Below the pieces are notes generated by a model. It searched no databases. It saw only the letters and a program-made list of their open reading frames with translations, and was not told where the DNA came from. A program made the position numbers and the translations under genes. DNA of 64,000 bases from Pseudomonas mucidolens (GTDB lineage: Bacteria > Pseudomonadota > Gammaproteobacteria > Pseudomonadales > Pseudomonadaceae). How positions within the stretch are numbered: position 1 is the first letter of the stretch; every line of letters starts with the position of its first letter. The DNA lies in NCBI RefSeq assembly GCF_900106045.1, contig NZ_LT629802.1:2728001-2792000 (forward strand). Reading direction: 5' to 3'. Shown piece by piece: positions 17,025 through 26,784 of the stretch.

Positions 17025-18026
17025 ATGAATCGAGTGATAAACGATCCGGATCAAGTGGTCGAAGACATGCTGCGCGGCATTCTGGTCGCACACCCCGAGC
17101 TGCGTCAAAGCGATACCAATCCACGGGTCATCAGCAAAGCCAAGCCTTCCCGTCGGGGCCAGGTGGGCATCGTGACCGGCGGCGGATCCGGTCATGAGCC
17201 GGCCTTCCTCGGTTATGTCGGCCCCGGCCTGGTGGACGCGGTAGCCGTTGGCGAAATTTTCTCCTCGCCGACCGCCAAGAGCTTTTTCGACGCCTTCCGC
17301 GTCGCCGATCACGGTGCCGGCGTGGCCTGCCTGTACGGCAACTATGCCGGCGACAATATGAACGTGAAGCTGGCGATGAAAATGGCTGCCAGCAAGGACA
17401 TGCAGATCCGCACCGTGGTCGCCAACGACGACGTGGCTTCGGCGCCCAAGGCCGATATCGCCAAGCGTCGTGGCGTGGCCGGGGAGATTTTCATGTGGAA
17501 AGTCGCAGGGGCCGCCGCCGCACAGCACTACGACCTGGGCGGAGTGATTCGCGTTGCCCAGAAAGCCGTCGATCATTGTCGCTCCATTGGCGTCGGCCTC
17601 ACACCCTGCACCATTGCCGCAGTGGGCAAGCCGAACTTCCAGATCCCGGACGGCCAGATGGAGTTGGGCATCGGCCACCACGGCGAACCGGGAATCGAAG
17701 TAATCCCCATCGAGTCTGCTGCCGCCATGGCCGAGCGCATGCTGGCGCCGATTCTCGCCGACCGCGATTTCAGCCAGGACGACAGCGTGGTGGTGCTGGT
17801 TTCAGGCCTGGGAGCGACGCCGGTGATGGAGCTGTACATCTTCTACGCGGAAGTCGAGCGCCAGCTCAAGACAAAGGGACTGAAGATTCATCGCTGTTAT
17901 GTCGGCAACTACTTCACTTCCCTGGAAATGATGGGCGTCACTCTGACCCTGCTGGGCCTGGACGCCGAACTGAAAACCCTGATCGACCAACCCTGCCGCG
18001 CCATCGGCATGACCCAGGAGGACTGA
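17025..18026 (+). CDS. dhaK: DhaK-type erythrulose/dihydroxyacetone kinase subunit
   Basis: A 333-residue DhaK domain protein that binds a keto-sugar covalently. Key parts are GGGSGHEPAFLGYVG (52-66), GEIFSSP, NYAGDNMN and the hemiaminal histidine H219 in GIGHHGEPG. E. coli DhaK is slightly longer (356). The frame opens at 16980, but the ATG at 17025 aligns with the family start (MNRVINDPDQVV). DhaL follows three bases later, and no DhaM phosphotransferase is present, so ATP is the likely phosphate donor. In this operon D- or L-erythrulose is a better substrate guess than dihydroxyacetone. Confidence 0.85.
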   Translation: MNRVINDPDQVVEDMLRGILVAHPELRQSDTNPRVISKAKPSRRGQVGIVTGGGSGHEPAFLGYVGPGLVDAVAVGEIFSSPTAKSFFDAFRVADHGAGVACLYGNYAGDNMNVKLAMKMAASKDMQIRTVVANDDVASAPKADIAKRRGVAGEIFMWKVAGAAAAQHYDLGGVIRVAQKAVDHCRSIGVGLTPCTIAAVGKPNFQIPDGQMELGIGHHGEPGIEVIPIESAAAMAERMLAPILADRDFSQDDSVVVLVSGLGATPVMELYIFYAEVERQLKTKGLKIHRCYVGNYFTSLEMMGVTLTLLGLDAELKTLIDQPCRAIGMTQED

Positions 18027-18029
18027 CCC

Positions 18030-18674
18030 ATGAGCCAGCATTTCTCTACCCGAGAGGGCAGCGCCATCGTGACTGATCTGGTGAGCGTGATCGTCGCCAA
18101 CCGTGAATACCTCAGTGAAGTCGACGGCGCGATTGGCGACGGTGACCACGGCATCAATATGGCCAAGGGTTTTGCCCATTGCGGCCGTACCCTTGAAGGT
18201 CGGCAACTGACGCTGGCCGAAGCGCTGGATGAATTGACCTTGAGCCTGATGGAGGGCATCGGTGGCTCCATGGGCCCCTTGTACGGCAGCCTGTTTATCG
18301 GCATGGCCGACGAAGTACGTGCCAGCGAAAATATCGACGCCGCGACCTTTGCCCGTTTGCTGCGCGGCGGCCTCACATCGTTGCAGGACATCACCGAAGC
18401 CGGCGTGGGCGACAAGTGCCTGATGGACACCTTGATTCCGGCGGTGGAGGCCTTTGAACAAGCACACGCCTCTGGTGCCCCCTTCAATGACGCGCTGGAA
18501 AAGATGAAAAGCGCGGCTTCCCAAGGGCGCGACTCGACCAAGGACCTGATAGCGAAAATCGGCCGGGCCAGCCGGCTGGGAGAGCGTTCGCTGGGCGTGC
18601 TGGATGCCGGGGCGGTGTCGTGCTGCTTGATCCTGACGCGGCTGGCGGATTCGGTGCAGCCGCGTTTGTGTTAG
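18030..18674 (+). CDS. dhaL: DhaL-type kinase subunit (nucleotide-binding)
   Basis: A 214-residue DhaL domain. The Mg-nucleotide site is VDGAIGDGDHGINMAKG, with acidic residues D32, D37 and D39. Further family segments are GGSMGPLYGSLFIGMA and GVGDKCLMDTLIPA. It starts three bases after dhaK and ends the operon. Together the two subunits equal the fused DhaK-DhaL erythrulose kinases of tetritol pathways. The triple REPIN array starts about 70 bases past the stop. Confidence 0.87.
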   Translation: MSQHFSTREGSAIVTDLVSVIVANREYLSEVDGAIGDGDHGINMAKGFAHCGRTLEGRQLTLAEALDELTLSLMEGIGGSMGPLYGSLFIGMADEVRASENIDAATFARLLRGGLTSLQDITEAGVGDKCLMDTLIPAVEAFEQAHASGAPFNDALEKMKSAASQGRDSTKDLIAKIGRASRLGERSLGVLDAGAVSCCLILTRLADSVQPRLC

Positions 18675-18745
18675 CCGGCACACCACTCGGCACCTCGCTC
18701 AGGCTCGGTGTACCCGCAGGCAGGCAGCGTGGTTTAACGGGGCCG

Positions 18746-19309
18746 ATCAAAAGCAGAGCCACCTTCTGTAAGAGCGAGCTTGCTCGCGAAAAACCTGAGA
18801 TCGCCTCGGGGTGTCAGATTTCCCGCGTCATCGTTAACGACCTTCGCGAGCAAGCTCGCTCCTACAGAAAGGAGGCACGCTCGCAGAAGATCAGGCCGCC
18901 TCCCGTAAATACTGTCTTGAACTTGAGATCACAATCAAAAGCAGAGCCACCTTCTGTAGGAGCGAGCTTGCTCGCGAAAAACCTGAGATCGCCTCGGGGT
19001 GTCAGATTTCTCGCGTCATCGTTAACGACCTTCGCGAGCAAGCTCGCTCCTACAGAAAGGAGGCACGCTCGCAGAAGATCAGGCCGCCTCCCGTAAATAC
19101 TGTCTTGAACTTGAGATCACGATCAAAAGCAGAGCCGCCTTCTGTAGGAGCGAGCTTGCTCGCGAAAAACCTGAGATCGCCTCGGGGGGTCAGATTCCCC
19201 GCGTCATCGTTAACGATCTTCGCGAGCAAGCTCGCTCCTACAGAAAGGAGGCACGCTCGCAGAAGATCAGGCCGCCCCCCCCCGTAAATACCGTCTTGAA
19301 CTTGACCGG
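18746..19309. repeat. Three tandem 188-bp REPIN units
   Basis: Units start at 18746, 18934 and 19122, an exact 188-base spacing, and are almost identical. Each holds a REP (CTGTAGGAGCGAGCTTGCTC) and its inverse (CGAGCAAGCTCGCTCCTACA) about 80 bases apart, with a shared tail CAGAAGATCAGGCCGCC and TGTCTTGAACTTGA. Small differences are a TGTAAGAG variant in unit 1 and a run of nine C in unit 3. The array fills the gap between the convergent dhaL and sohB genes. Open frames inside it are repeat artefacts. Confidence 0.93.
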
Positions 19310-19311
19310 GC

Positions 19312-20334
19312 TTACCAGAACCGCTGCTGGGTCAGGCGGCTCCACCAGGTCAACAACACCCGGTCCACCGAGCCGCTGGCAGCCAGGCCAACCCGCTCTT
19401 GCAGGCTTTTACGCTCGGCATAGTGCAGGTGGAACAGTTCGGCGGTCTTGGCCTTGCTGGCCAGGTATTCGTCGCTGGTCTGCAGCTCGTCCACCAGTTG
19501 TTTGTCGAGTGCCGCGACCCCGAGCCAGACCTCGCCAGTGGCGACGTCATCAATCGCCAGTTGCGGGCGATAGCGTGACACAAAGTTCTTGAACAGTTGA
19601 TGGGTGATGTCCAGGTCTTCCTGGAACTTCTCCCGGCCCTTCTCGGTGTTTTCGCCAAACACCGTCAAGGTGCGCTTGTATTCCCCGGCGGTCAGCACTT
19701 CGAAGTCGATGTCGTGCTTTTTCAGCAGACGGTTGACGTTGGGCAGCTGGGCCACCACGCCAATCGAACCGAGGATGGCAAACGGCGCACTGATGATCTT
19801 CTCGCCGATGCACGCCATCATGTAGCCGCCGCTGGCCGCGACCTTGTCGATGCACACAGTCAACGGCACACCCGCCTGGCGGATACGTGCCAGTTGCGAC
19901 GACGCCAGGCCGTAACTGTGGACCATGCCACCGCCGCTTTCCAGGCGCAACACTACTTCATCCTTGGGCGTGGCCAGGCTCAGCAGCGCGGTGATTTCAT
20001 GGCGCAGACTCTCGGTGGCCGAGGCTTTGATATCACCGTCGAAATCCAGAACGAACACCCGGGGTTTGATCTCGGGGGTTTTCTTCTGCTTTTTTTCGGA
20101 CTTGCTTTGGGTCTTGCGCAAAGCCTTGAGTTGATCCTTGTCGAGCAAGGTCTGCTCCAGGCGCTCACGCAGGTCTTTGTAGAAATCGTTGAGCTTGCTC
20201 ACCTGCAGTTGACCCGCATGCTTGCGCCGACCTTTGCTGCGCAGCGCGGCGAAACTGACCAGCACCACGAGGATGGCGACCACCAACGTGACGGTTTTAG
20301 CCAGAAAACTGGCGTACTCAGCCAAAAACTCCAT
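19312..20334 (-). CDS. sohB: SohB-like inner-membrane S49 peptidase
   Basis: A 340-residue S49 family protease like E. coli SohB. An N-terminal membrane helix (VTLVVAILVVLVSFAAL) is followed by a lysine-rich linker at about 75-90. The peptidase domain contains LDFDGDIKAS, the catalytic serine S168 in VAASGGYMM, and the general-base lysine K220 in AGEYKRTLTVFG. The active site should face the periplasm. It is convergent with dhaL, and its 3' end touches the REPIN array. Confidence 0.9.
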   Translation of the reverse strand: MEFLAEYASFLAKTVTLVVAILVVLVSFAALRSKGRRKHAGQLQVSKLNDFYKDLRERLEQTLLDKDQLKALRKTQSKSEKKQKKTPEIKPRVFVLDFDGDIKASATESLRHEITALLSLATPKDEVVLRLESGGGMVHSYGLASSQLARIRQAGVPLTVCIDKVAASGGYMMACIGEKIISAPFAILGSIGVVAQLPNVNRLLKKHDIDFEVLTAGEYKRTLTVFGENTEKGREKFQEDLDITHQLFKNFVSRYRPQLAIDDVATGEVWLGVAALDKQLVDELQTSDEYLASKAKTAELFHLHYAERKSLQERVGLAASGSVDRVLLTWWSRLTQQRFW

Positions 20335-20467
20335 AAGACTCCTTCAAGATTCGGTGCGCCAGGCGCGGATCGCCCCAAGCATACCGACGGCATCGTCGGG
20401 GAGCCAGCAGTGAAACCCCTGACAACGGGCCTCTAACGAGCTTTTAAAACAAGCGTATGTTTTTTCA

Positions 20468-20496
20468 TTGACAGCTTCCCGGCATCCTCATAATCT
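20468..20496 (+). promoter_or_regulatory. Sigma-70 promoter for the histidine phosphatase gene
   Basis: TTGACA (20468-20473), a 17-base spacer and TAATCT (20491-20496) make a near-consensus sigma-70 promoter 33 bases before the GTG start at 20529. The transcript probably also includes the SCP2 gene, ending at the hairpin near 21635. Confidence 0.7.
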
Positions 20497-20528
20497 CGCC
20501 AGACTTTCAACGTACCGGGTGAACGGAC

Positions 20529-21239
20529 GTGGGCAGCATCTATTTGATTCGACATGGCCAGGCCTCCTTCGGTGCAGACGACTACGACGTGCTGTCGCCA
20601 ATCGGTGTGCAGCAGGCGCAAGTGCTCGGCAGCCACCTGGCGGATCTGGGCCTGACGTTCGACCGCTGCGTGTCGGGTGATCTGCGTCGCCAGCAACACA
20701 CGGCCAATGCGGCTTTCGAATCCTATAGTGCTCAAGGCCTCACGGTTCCCGAACTGGAAATCGACAGCGCGTTCAACGAATTCGACGCCGACGCAATTAT
20801 CCGCGCGCTACTTCCGGACTTGCTCGACAGCGAGCCCGAAGCCCTGGATATCCTGCGCAATGCCGCGCAAAACCGTGGCGAATTCCAGCGCATCTTCGCG
20901 CTGATCGTCGAGCGCTGGCTCAGCGGCACGTATGACACTCCGGGGCTGGAAAGCTGGCTGGGTTTTGTCGAACGGGTCCAGGGCGGCTTGCAACGCCTGC
21001 TCGAGACGGCCGACAGCACCCACAAGATCGCCGTGTTTACCTCCGGCGGCACCATCACCGCCCTGCTCCACCTGATTACCCGAATGCCTGCCACCCAGGC
21101 CTTCGAATTGAACTGGCAAATTGTTAACACCTCGCTCAACCACTTGAAGTTCCGTGGGCGCGAGGTGGCACTGGCTTCCTTCAATAGTCATACCCACCTG
21201 CAACTGTTGAAGGCGCCGCAGCTCATCACTTTCCGATGA
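20529..21239 (+). CDS. Histidine phosphatase family protein
   Basis: A 236-residue member of the phosphoglycerate mutase-like superfamily. The phosphohistidine motif is YLIRHGQASFG (R8, H9, G10), and FTSGGTITALLH in the C-terminal half stands where the second catalytic His region lies (here Gly/Thr rather than His). The start is GTG at 20529, where the family motif begins at once. Substrate unknown; the family includes phosphatases of sugar phosphates and small metabolites. Likely co-transcribed with the SCP2 gene 56 bases downstream. Confidence 0.8.
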   Translation: MGSIYLIRHGQASFGADDYDVLSPIGVQQAQVLGSHLADLGLTFDRCVSGDLRRQQHTANAAFESYSAQGLTVPELEIDSAFNEFDADAIIRALLPDLLDSEPEALDILRNAAQNRGEFQRIFALIVERWLSGTYDTPGLESWLGFVERVQGGLQRLLETADSTHKIAVFTSGGTITALLHLITRMPATQAFELNWQIVNTSLNHLKFRGREVALASFNSHTHLQLLKAPQLITFR

Positions 21240-21295
21240 TTTGCGGCCAACCGTGACCTCGAGGTCACTGGCACCACCCCTAAAAGGATCGAACC

Positions 21296-21610
21296 ATGAC
21301 TGACGTAGCTAAAGCCGTAGAAGCAATGAAAGCCAAATTCAACCCAGCCGCTGCTGACGGCCTGGACCTGGTGTTCGGTTTCCGTATCGATGACACCCAG
21401 AACTTCTCGCTGGTTGTTAAAAACAACACCTGTGAACTGCTGGAAGGCGAAAATCCTGACGCTCAAGTCACGCTGGTCATGGACGCTGACACCATGAAAG
21501 GCATCGTCAGCGGTGAAACCGACGGCATGCAGGCCTTCATGGGCGGCAAGCTGCGCACCGAAGGCGACATGATGCTGGCGATGAAGCTGAGCGAGCTGTT
21601 CCCGGCCTGA
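21296..21610 (+). CDS. SCP2 sterol-binding domain protein
   Basis: A 104-residue single SCP2 domain, a fold with a hydrophobic tunnel that binds lipids or acyl groups. Typical segments are DLVFGFRIDD, DAQVTLVMDADTMKGIVSGE and MQAFMGGKLRTEGDMMLAM, with the last M trimmed in some relatives. It has an AAAGGAT ribosome site and follows the histidine phosphatase gene. A terminator follows. The cargo and pathway are unknown. Confidence 0.88.
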   Translation: MTDVAKAVEAMKAKFNPAAADGLDLVFGFRIDDTQNFSLVVKNNTCELLEGENPDAQVTLVMDADTMKGIVSGETDGMQAFMGGKLRTEGDMMLAMKLSELFPA

Positions 21611-21633
21611 TTCAGGGCAACCCTGGATCGACC

Positions 21634-21662
21634 AAATCCCGCCTACCCAGGCGGGATTTTTT
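21634..21662 (+). terminator. Rho-independent terminator after the SCP2 gene
   Basis: AAATCCCGCC, loop TACCCA, GGCGGGATTT and a T-run: a strong stem followed by seven T. It closes the histidine phosphatase-SCP2 transcript. Confidence 0.9.
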
Positions 21663-21802
21663 TGCTGTCGAAAAACCTGCGTGCCTCACTCATTCATTTG
21701 CAGAATGAAGTCCAGAGGAATCTTCGTTTGCACCCAAAGGCGACGCCCAACAAAATCTGGTTGACGGCCCAATCCTTCATTAGTGCAGCCAGGAATTTTT
21801 CT

Positions 21803-23173
21803 ATGTCGACCTCTCGCCATGTCAGCCCCGACGACATTCGCAAAGGCTTCTCCAAAGCCATGTCCGACATGTACCGCGCCGAGGTGCCGCTGTATGGCGC
21901 GCTGCTGGATCTGGTGGCCGAAACCAATGCACAGGTACTGGCGACGGACACCGACTTGGCTCGGCAACTTCAGCGCAGCGGAGAAATCCAACGCCTGGAC
22001 AGGGAGCGCCACGGCGCCATTCGCCTGGGCACCGCCTCTGAGTTGGCCACCATCAGTCGTCTGTTTGCGGTAATGGGCATGCAACCGGTGGGGTATTACG
22101 ACCTGACGCCCGCCGGCGTACCGGTGCATTCCACCGCCTTTCGCGCCGTGCATGAAAACGCGTTACAGAACAGCCCGTTTCGCGTCTTCACTTCGCTGCT
22201 GCGCCTGGAACTGATCGAAAACCTCGAGCTGCGGGCGTTTGCCCAGGCCGCCCTGGACCAGCGCTCGATCTTCACCCCGCGCGCCATGGCGCTGATCGAA
22301 CAGGCAGAAACCGACGGCGGTCTCGACAGCCACGATGCCGATGAATTTATTCTGCAAGCGCTGGAAACCTTCCGCTGGCATCACACCGCCACTGTCAGCG
22401 CTGCGCAGTATCAGCAATTGAGCGACCAGCACCGCTTGATCGCTGATGTCGTGGCGTTCAGGGGGCCGCACATCAACCACCTGACCCCACGCACCCTGGA
22501 CATCGACCGCGTGCAAGCCGAGATGCCCGGCAAGGGCATCACCCCCAAGGCGGTGATCGAAGGCCCACCGCGCCGTCAATGCCCGATCCTGCTGCGGCAA
22601 ACCAGCTTCAAGGCACTCGACGAAGTCATTACCTTTACCGATGCACAAGGCCGTCACAGCGCGCGTTTCGGGGAGATTGAACAACGCGGCGTGGCGCTTA
22701 CCCCCAAGGGGCGGGCGCTGTACGACCACTTGTTAAATGCCGCGCGAGATGAGTTGGGCGCCTTTCCCAATGAGGCCAACGCCGGGCGCTACAGCGAGTT
22801 GATGGCGCAACACTTCCAGGCATTCCCGGATGATTACCGGTCAATGCGCGAACAAGGGCTGGCGTTCTTTCGCTACTTCGTCACCGACCAGGGTCGCGCC
22901 GCCCAAGGGCAACGACCGCGCAACCTGGACGGGCTGATCGAGGCCGGCCACGTGGATCTCGAACCTTTGGTATATGAGGACTTTCTGCCCGTCAGCGCAG
23001 CGGGAATTTTCCAGTCAAACCTGGGAGATGCGACGCAGTCTGACTATGGCGTCAACGCCAATCAGGCCGAGTTTGAACACGCCTTGGGGCGCCAGACAAT
23101 CGATGAGTTGACGCTGTATGCAGACACTCAACAGCGCTCAATCGATACCTGCTTGAAAACACTGTTGGCGTAG
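21803..23173 (+). CDS. hglS: 2-oxoadipate dioxygenase/decarboxylase (HglS-like, DUF1338)
   Basis: A 456-residue DUF1338/YdcJ-type enzyme. In P. putida, HglS turns 2-oxoadipate into D-2-hydroxyglutarate during lysine catabolism, using Fe(II). The metal ligands line up well: H70 in RERHGAIRLG, H226 in GPHINHLTPR and a glutamate at about 293 in FGEIEQRGVALT. The substrate arginine of RHGAIR is also present. The frame opens at 21662, in the terminator T-run, but the ATG at 21803 fits the family start (MSTSRHVSPDDIRKGF). No other lysine gene is nearby. Confidence 0.87.
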   Translation: MSTSRHVSPDDIRKGFSKAMSDMYRAEVPLYGALLDLVAETNAQVLATDTDLARQLQRSGEIQRLDRERHGAIRLGTASELATISRLFAVMGMQPVGYYDLTPAGVPVHSTAFRAVHENALQNSPFRVFTSLLRLELIENLELRAFAQAALDQRSIFTPRAMALIEQAETDGGLDSHDADEFILQALETFRWHHTATVSAAQYQQLSDQHRLIADVVAFRGPHINHLTPRTLDIDRVQAEMPGKGITPKAVIEGPPRRQCPILLRQTSFKALDEVITFTDAQGRHSARFGEIEQRGVALTPKGRALYDHLLNAARDELGAFPNEANAGRYSELMAQHFQAFPDDYRSMREQGLAFFRYFVTDQGRAAQGQRPRNLDGLIEAGHVDLEPLVYEDFLPVSAAGIFQSNLGDATQSDYGVNANQAEFEHALGRQTIDELTLYADTQQRSIDTCLKTLLA

Positions 23174-23364
23174 CAGAAAAGAGTTCGCCCGACACTATTG
23201 CGCAATCCTTGCGCAGTTGACGTGCCCCAGGGTCGGGCGAACGGTGGGTATGATAGACAGCAGTAGCGCCGCTGTCCTTGTGACAATTCTGAACAAAACT
23301 GGGCGCTCCTCCGTAGCCGTCCCACCGTATCGTTTCACTCGGTAGGCTACAGAGGAGACGGCAC

Positions 23365-23592
23365 TCAGGCGCCGAGTTGATCGACGATCTTGTCTTTGAT
23401 CAACAAGCGTTTCTTCTTCAGTTTCTCCACATCATCATCGTTGGCACTTGCGGATTCGGCGTCCACCACCTCCTTGTCGGCGGCATCGTATTGAGTGAGT
23501 AACACATCCAAACGGCTGTTACTCATCCTGCGTTGCTGAACATCGTCTTTGTTCAACCCCAAATCCTGATACAGATCGTGTTTCACTGGCAT
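23365..23592 (-). CDS. YdcH/DUF465-like small coiled protein
   Basis: A 75-residue charged helical protein. The start at 23592 (MPVKHDLYQDLGLNKDD) has a GGAGG ribosome site; the frame upstream to 23616 does not. A Lys-rich stretch VEKLKKKRLLIKDKIVDQL at the C-terminus fits the DUF465/YdcH pattern, where short helical hairpins of unknown function end in a basic helix. Likely monocistronic, convergent with hglS. Confidence 0.75.
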   Translation of the reverse strand: MPVKHDLYQDLGLNKDDVQQRRMSNSRLDVLLTQYDAADKEVVDAESASANDDDVEKLKKKRLLIKDKIVDQLGA

Positions 23593-23706
23593 GAAGTACC
23601 TCCGCAAGTGGCTCAATGACTGGTACAGGTTGAAGCTAGCCCATTCGACGGGTGCTTGTCATGTCCAGGGGCAATTCCTTTGCCCTGCCCCTGCGTCGGG
23701 CCAGCC

Positions 23707-26700
23707 TCAGTGAAAATCCCGACTGCGCACATTGATCCCCGCCAGCAAGGGTGTCAGGTCACTCAAGCGTCCGGCAATCAGGTGGCGAACCTCGCCCACC
23801 GCTTCCCAGCGACCCTCCACCTTGAGCAGACTCGAGCCCACCAGCACCTGGCGCTGACGTTCGGCCAGGTCACGCCAGACCACCACATTGACATTGCCAA
23901 ATTCGTCTTCCAGGGTCACGAAGGTCACGCCGCTGGCCGTGCCGGGCCGCTGCCGCCCCGTGACCAGCCCGGCGACGCTGACGTTGCGACCATGTTCCAT
24001 CGCCAGCAGTTCCTGTGAACTGCGACAGCGCCTTGCCCGCAGCTCATCGCGCAACAGCGCCAGCGGGTGTGGACCCAGCGTGGTACCGACGCTGGCATAG
24101 TCGGCGCAAAGGTCTTCGCCCACGGTGGGTCGAGGCAGTTGGACCGGCGATTCTTCGGGGCTCGGCACCCCGGCAAACAGCCCCAGCTGTTTTTCCACGC
24201 CGGCCACTTCCCAGCGCGCCCGATGCCGATGCCCGACCAACCCGCGCAAGGCACCGGCATCCGCCAACAACGTCTGGGCACGCGCGTCCAGTTGCGCGCG
24301 TTCGCCCAGGTCCACAATGTTCCGAAAGGCATAGGCCTGGCGGGCTTTTTCAATACGCTGGGCATCCTCTTCGCGAAAACCCGAGATCATCCGCAGCCCC
24401 ATGCGCAGGGCCGGCTGCCGGCCCTCGAGCGGTTCCAGGCTGCAATCCCAGTCGCTGGCGTTCACGTCCACCGGACGAATCTGCAAGTGATGACGGCGCG
24501 TGTCCTGCAGGATCTGGTCCGGGCTGTAGAAGCCCATGGGCCAACTGTTGATCAGGGCACAGGCGAACGCCGCCGGCTCATGGCATTTGAGCCAGCAACT
24601 GGCATAGGTCAGCAAGGCGAAACTGGCGGCGTGGGACTCTGGGAAACCGTAGCTGCCAAAACCCTTGATCTGCTCGAAGATCTGCGCGGCGAAGGTTTCG
24701 GTATAGCCGTTTTTCAGCATGCCGGCACGCAGTCGGTGCTGATGCGGCTCCAGGCCGCCATGCCGTTTCCAGGCCGCCATCGAGCGGCGCAATTGGTCAG
24801 CTTCGCCAGGACTGTAGTCGGCGGCGACAATCGCAATTTGCATCACTTGCTCCTGGAACAACGGAATGCCCAAGGTGCGCGCCAGCACAGTCTCCAGTTC
24901 GGGCGAAGGATAAGTGGCCAGCTCTTGCTTGTTACGCCGACGCAGGTACGGATGCACCATGCCACCCTGAATCGGCCCGGGACGTACGATGGCGACTTGA
25001 ATCACCAGGTCATAGAACGTTTTGGGCTTGAGTCGCGGCAACATGGACATCTGGGCCCTGGACTCGATCTGGAACACGCCAATGGTATCGGCGCGGCTGA
25101 TCATCGCGTAGGTCGCCGGGTCTTCCGGGGGCACCGTGGCCAGTGTCAGGTCGAGATTGCGATGCCGGCGTAGCAGGTCAAAGCAGCGACGGATGGCGCT
25201 GAGCATGCCCAAGGCAAGGATATCGACCTTGAGCAGGCCCACGGCGTCCAGATCATCCTTGTCCCACTGGATGATGGTGCGCTCGGCCATGGCCGCGTTT
25301 TCCACCGGCACCAACGTGTCCAGCGGCTGCTCGGAAATCACAAAGCCGCCGGGGTGCTGGGACAGATGGCGCGGGAAGCCGATCAACTGCCGGGTCAAGC
25401 TCAGCACCCGCCGCAGCACTGGACTGTCGGGGTCGAAACCGCCTTCGCGCAGGCGCTCCAGCGGCGGCGCTTCATCGCTCCAGCGCCCGCAGCAGTCGGC
25501 CAGGGCGTTGACTTGATCCGGTGGCAAACCCAGGGCCTTGGCCACATCGCGCACCGCGCCGGCGCCGTGGTAGGTGCTGACCACCGCCGTCAGTGCGGCA
25601 CGGGTCCGGCCATAGCGCTGGAATACGTATTGCAGCACCTCTTCACGGCGCTCGTGCTCAAAGTCGACGTCGATATCCGGCGGCTCATTGCGCTCGCGGG
25701 ACAGGAAGCGCTCGAACAACATGTTCATCCGGCTCGGGTCGATTTCGGTGATGCCCAGGGCAAAACACACCACCGAGTTGGCCGCCGACCCTCGTCCCTG
25801 GCAGAGAATCGAACGGCTGCGAGCAAACCGCACGATGTCATGCACGGTGAGGAAGTAACTTTCGTAACCCAGTTCGCCGATCAACGCCAACTCACTGTTG
25901 ATCTGCCTGAGGGCCTTGGCATCAATGCCTTCGGGCCAGCGCCGGGCGATGCCTGCTTCGGTCAAGCTGCGCAGCCATGACGCCGCTGTTTGTCCTTCGG
26001 GCACCAACTCCCTGGGGTATTGATAGCGCAGTTGGCTGAGGTCGAAACGGCAACGACGGGCAATCCGCGCCGATTCCTCGAGCAACTGCGGTGGATACAG
26101 TGCTCGTATGGCCTCCAGGCTGCGCAAGTGTCGCTCGCCATTGGGGTACAGACGTTGGCCAGCCTCGATCAGCGGAACATGGTGGCGAATAGCCATCATG
26201 GTGTCCTGCAAGGCACGCCTGCCCCGCACGTGCATATGCACATCGCCACAGGCCACAGCCGGGATTTGCAGGTGGGCGGCCAGGTCCAGGCAATGCGCCA
26301 GGCGGCGGGCATCGTCCTGGGCGCAATGCAGTTCCACCGCCAGCCACAATCGATCGACAAAGGTCTTGCAGAGCCATTCGCGGTCGGCTTGGGTATCCCT
26401 CTCCTCGGCCACCCACAGCACCAGCAGCCCCGGCACCGGCTCAAGAAAATCTTCGCGCAACAAACGATAGCGGCCTTTTTCAGCGCGACGACGACCAAGG
26501 GTAATCAGCCGGCACAAGTGCTGGTAGCCCTCCAGACTCTCCACCAACAACACCAGTTTCGGGCCGTTTTCCAGACGCACTTCGCTGCCGACAATCAGCC
26601 TCAGGTCGACGGCCTTGGCCGCCTGCCAGGCCCGCACAATACCCGACAAGGTGCATTCGTCGGTGATTGCCAGGGCCTGATAACCCTGCTGTTTTGCGCG

Positions 26701-26784
26701 CTCGAACAATTCCTGTGCGCTGGACGCGCCACGCTGGAAACTGAAATTGGACAGGCAATGCAACTCGGCATAGGGCTCGCTCAT
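23707..26784 (-). CDS. dnaE2: Error-prone DNA polymerase DnaE2
   Basis: A 1025-residue C-family polymerase. The N-terminal PHP domain begins [17 protein letters not shown]. The palm carries the catalytic acids in [16 protein letters not shown]. An OB-fold (about 930-1000) with [15 protein letters not shown] closes it. DnaE2 acts in SOS mutagenesis with ImuA and ImuB, lacking the usual replicase partners. The start at 26784 ([10 protein letters not shown]) overlaps the imuB stop by four bases. It is the last gene of a lexA2-imuA-imuB-dnaE2 operon. Confidence 0.95.
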   Translation of the reverse strand: MSEPYAELHCLSNFSFQRGASSAQELFERAKQQGYQALAITDECTLSGIVRAWQAAKAVDLRLIVGSEVRLENGPKLVLLVESLEGYQHLCRLITLGRRRAEKGRYRLLREDFLEPVPGLLVLWVAEERDTQADREWLCKTFVDRLWLAVELHCAQDDARRLAHCLDLAAHLQIPAVACGDVHMHVRGRRALQDTMMAIRHHVPLIEAGQRLYPNGERHLRSLEAIRALYPPQLLEESARIARRCRFDLSQLRYQYPRELVPEGQTAASWLRSLTEAGIARRWPEGIDAKALRQINSELALIGELGYESYFLTVHDIVRFARSRSILCQGRGSAANSVVCFALGITEIDPSRMNMLFERFLSRERNEPPDIDVDFEHERREEVLQYVFQRYGRTRAALTAVVSTYHGAGAVRDVAKALGLPPDQVNALADCCGRWSDEAPPLERLREGGFDPDSPVLRRVLSLTRQLIGFPRHLSQHPGGFVISEQPLDTLVPVENAAMAERTIIQWDKDDLDAVGLLKVDILALGMLSAIRRCFDLLRRHRNLDLTLATVPPEDPATYAMISRADTIGVFQIESRAQMSMLPRLKPKTFYDLVIQVAIVRPGPIQGGMVHPYLRRRNKQELATYPSPELETVLARTLGIPLFQEQVMQIAIVAADYSPGEADQLRRSMAAWKRHGGLEPHQHRLRAGMLKNGYTETFAAQIFEQIKGFGSYGFPESHAASFALLTYASCWLKCHEPAAFACALINSWPMGFYSPDQILQDTRRHHLQIRPVDVNASDWDCSLEPLEGRQPALRMGLRMISGFREEDAQRIEKARQAYAFRNIVDLGERAQLDARAQTLLADAGALRGLVGHRHRARWEVAGVEKQLGLFAGVPSPEESPVQLPRPTVGEDLCADYASVGTTLGPHPLALLRDELRARRCRSSQELLAMEHGRNVSVAGLVTGRQRPGTASGVTFVTLEDEFGNVNVVVWRDLAERQRQVLVGSSLLKVEGRWEAVGEVRHLIAGRLSDLTPLLAGINVRSRDFH

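Noticed and set aside
18620..19287. Open frames of 158 and 60 codons with repeated peptide segments
   Set aside because: They are translations of the tandem REPIN units; the repeated peptide follows from the DNA repeat.
23174..23364. Open frame of 65 codons on the minus strand overlapping the hglS end
   Set aside because: No motif, no ribosome site, low coding bias.
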